Assembly (NCBI GenBank): GCA_045580775.1
Contig: JAZNOK010000100.1
Span: 1 to 64,000, forward strand
Length of the DNA: 64,000 nt
From: JAZMZS01 sp045580775
GTDB lineage: Bacteria; Bacillota; Clostridia; Oscillospirales; CAG-272
Reading direction: 5' to 3'
In this document: piece by piece, positions 62,422-64,000 of the stretch
How positions within the stretch are numbered: position 1 is the first letter of the stretch
Layout of the letters: every line of letters starts with the position of its first letter
Translations under genes and position numbers: made by a program
Notes under the pieces: generated by a model
What the model was told of the DNA's origin: nothing
What the model saw: the letters and a program-made list of their open reading frames with translations, nothing else
Databases searched by the model: none

Positions 62422-62630
62422 ATCCTTACATTGAGTATTATTTACAACGGAAAGGTATTTTATTTACGTTATCACAGTTAGCTTTTTAGAATTGTTTATT
62501 GCTGTATGATAGTGATTTAAAAAACTTGTGTTTCATGAGAAAGGGGGTTGAGAAAAGAGGAAATTAATGATAAAATAAAAGTGCAACTTACAAATCAAGT
62601 ATATTTCGTGTGTTTTTGCGGTGGGTGTGT

Positions 62631-63401
62631 ATGAATAAACATCTTCAGAATTTAAAAAAGCTTGAATTTGTCATTACTTATTCATGCACAGGGCGGTGCC
62701 GTCATTGCTCAGAGGGAGGGCGTGTCTCCGGTGCTGAGCATATAGATCCCGTCTTTGCGGCTGATGCGGTAATAAGGATCGCGGCAGAGTATAGGATAAA
62801 TGAGGTCATGACCTTTGGAGGTGAGCCGTTGCTCTACCCTCAGGCGGTGTTCGGTATTCACCGTGCCGCTCGTGATGCAGGTGTAGATAGGCGTGTTGTT
62901 ATTACAAACGGTTACTTTACAAAGGACGCAGATCACTTGGCTTATGTGGCTGACGGCCTTTCCGAGTGCGGGGTCAATGATATTCTTTTGTCGGTAGATG
63001 CATTCCACCAAGAGACGATACCTGTTGATGCGGTAAGGAACTTTGCTTCTATGATACAAAGCAGAGACATTCCCATCAGAGTGCAGCCTGCATGGTTGGT
63101 CAGCTCCGATCATGACAATCCGTATAACAATAAAACGAGAGAGCTTCTACGCAGCTTTCACGGTATGGGTATCCGGGAAAATGAGGGAAATGTGGTATTT
63201 TGTGAGGGCAATGCAAAAAAGTATCTCAGCGAGTATTTTATTCATACCTCACTCAAAAACCCGTACATAGAGGACCCGAGAGATCTGCGGTGTTTGTCAT
63301 TCGGTCCGGGTGGAGAGTTGTTTGGCAGTAATATTTACAGTAAGGATGTAATGGACATTTTGTGTGAGTACAAGGCATCGGATACCGATGTCTCCATATA
63401 A
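62631..63401 (+). CDS. Radical SAM protein
   Basis: 256 residues from ATG 62631. CTGRCRHC (CxxxCxxC) near residue 16 binds the [4Fe-4S] cluster; TFGGEPLLYP is the GGE motif; VITNGYF and ILLSVDAFHQETIP follow the barrel. No C-terminal SPASM-type Cys cluster is clear. Function unknown. The following gene (ATC-hydrolase family) starts 21 bp later, so they are probably cotranscribed and may act in the same pathway. Confidence 0.85.
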   Translation: MNKHLQNLKKLEFVITYSCTGRCRHCSEGGRVSGAEHIDPVFAADAVIRIAAEYRINEVMTFGGEPLLYPQAVFGIHRAARDAGVDRRVVITNGYFTKDADHLAYVADGLSECGVNDILLSVDAFHQETIPVDAVRNFASMIQSRDIPIRVQPAWLVSSDHDNPYNNKTRELLRSFHGMGIRENEGNVVFCEGNAKKYLSEYFIHTSLKNPYIEDPRDLRCLSFGPGGELFGSNIYSKDVMDILCEYKASDTDVSI

Positions 63402-63422
63402 ATCAAAAAAAGGAGCATTATC

Positions 63423-63917
63423 ATGAGCAAAGTAAAAAATGACCCTAAGTATAAAAACGGACTTCTTCAGGCAATTCGTGCACAGCTCGAGCATAGAGCT
63501 TTTTGGCTGTATCTGCTTTGCGATGAGGCAAGAAAGAGGGGACTTGATCCACGCGATTTTGGAAGTGCCGCTGTCAGACGCTGCGGTCTGTCACAGGGCA
63601 AAGATCTTGTGGGAAAGGGAAAAACCGACAGTCTAAAGGGGTTGAGAAAGACTCTCTTTACAAAGCCCGCACAGCTGGTATTTGAGATGAAGATACTTGA
63701 GTGCTCAGATGACAAGCTTTCGATAGATTTTCATTACTGTCCGCTTGTCAAAGCGTGGCAGAAGGCAGGATGTTCTGATGAAGATATAGCGATGCTGTGT
63801 GATATAGCGATGTGCGGAGACCATGGAATAGGCGAGTCCTACTCCGCTGTACTTGACCTTCCGAAGTGTATCGCCAAGGGAGACGAAATGTGCTGTCTGC
63901 GTTACCGCAAAAAGTGA
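63423..63917 (+). CDS. L-2-amino-thiazoline-4-carboxylic acid hydrolase family protein
   Basis: 164 residues. Start after AAAAGGAGCATTATC. Motifs HYCPLVKAWQKAGCSDEDIAMLCDIAMCGDHG are typical of the ATC-hydrolase family, named for an enzyme converting ATC to S-carbamoylcysteine; most members are uncharacterised. It lies 21 bp after the radical SAM gene. Confidence 0.85.
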   Translation: MSKVKNDPKYKNGLLQAIRAQLEHRAFWLYLLCDEARKRGLDPRDFGSAAVRRCGLSQGKDLVGKGKTDSLKGLRKTLFTKPAQLVFEMKILECSDDKLSIDFHYCPLVKAWQKAGCSDEDIAMLCDIAMCGDHGIGESYSAVLDLPKCIAKGDEMCCLRYRKK

Positions 63918-63941
63918 ACAGCACCGATCAAGAATAATAAA

Positions 63942-63993
63942 AAAACAGGCTGTCTCAAAAGCGTTTGCAACCGTATTTTGGACAACCTGTTTA
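63942..63993 (+). terminator. Terminator after the ATC-hydrolase gene
   Basis: Imperfect stem AAACAGGCTGTC../..GACAACCTGTTT with TCAAAA/TTTTG inner pairing, A-run before and TTAATTGT after. Confidence 0.7.
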
Positions 63994-64000
63994 ATTGTAT

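Overview
The window looks like a chromosomal segment of a low-to-mid-GC Bacillota, class Clostridia, probably a gut-type anaerobe related to Oscillospiraceae/Ruminococcaceae. This is inferred from gene families, strong AAGGAGG ribosome sites, consensus sigma-A promoters with 17-bp spacers, Clostridia-style sorting signals (SPDTGD, PPYTGD), a DUF1653 protein, DegV, AI-2E exporters and a TatD-linked radical SAM enzyme. No 16S gene or tRNA was seen, so the species cannot be named.

Layout. 1-3.2 kb: two related surface proteins with a beta-helix-like module, one sortase-type and one with a threonine/proline stalk. 3.5-9.5 kb: AI-2E transporter, RNase P RNA, DUF1653 protein, two tandem AraC regulators with DegV, and an XRE regulator/membrane-protein pair with three operator-like palindromes. 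9.6-17.5 kb: an unusual RnfC-RnfD fusion, an HPr-like protein, an AraC regulator, a sialidase-like lipoprotein and an orphan sugar-binding lipoprotein. 17.6-22.8 kb: a five-gene operon nadC-nadB-ispE-ruvA-ruvB. 23-29 kb: two AI-2E transporters and a heterodimeric ABC exporter. 29-36.6 kb: an orphan MazF-type toxin, dapA-dapB under a lysine riboswitch, metG-tatD-radical SAM, and an XRE regulator with a DUF554 protein. 36.8-40.5 kb: alpha/beta hydrolase, birA-bioY with a candidate BirA operator, and DAHP synthase.

40.8-60.9 kb is the striking part: one strand-uniform ~20-kb locus. It encodes two SipW-type (Ser/His) signal peptidases with coiled-coil tails, seven proteins with SipW-type TasA/CalY-like signal regions, one sortase-type protein, and a 1569-residue secreted protein ending in a Hint (hedgehog/intein-type) domain. 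It resembles an enlarged tapA-sipW-tasA matrix operon: the peptidases would process the fibre-like subunits, while the beta-helix giants (645, 2006 and 1569 residues) would form large surface or matrix structures. Four of the intergenic gaps carry a double hairpin of conserved layout but different sequence, and another can form an H-type pseudoknot. The window ends with a Rieske-tailed FAD oxidoreductase, a radical SAM protein and an ATC-hydrolase-family protein.

All functions are read from sequence motifs by eye. No database search was run, so family names for divergent proteins are inferences.
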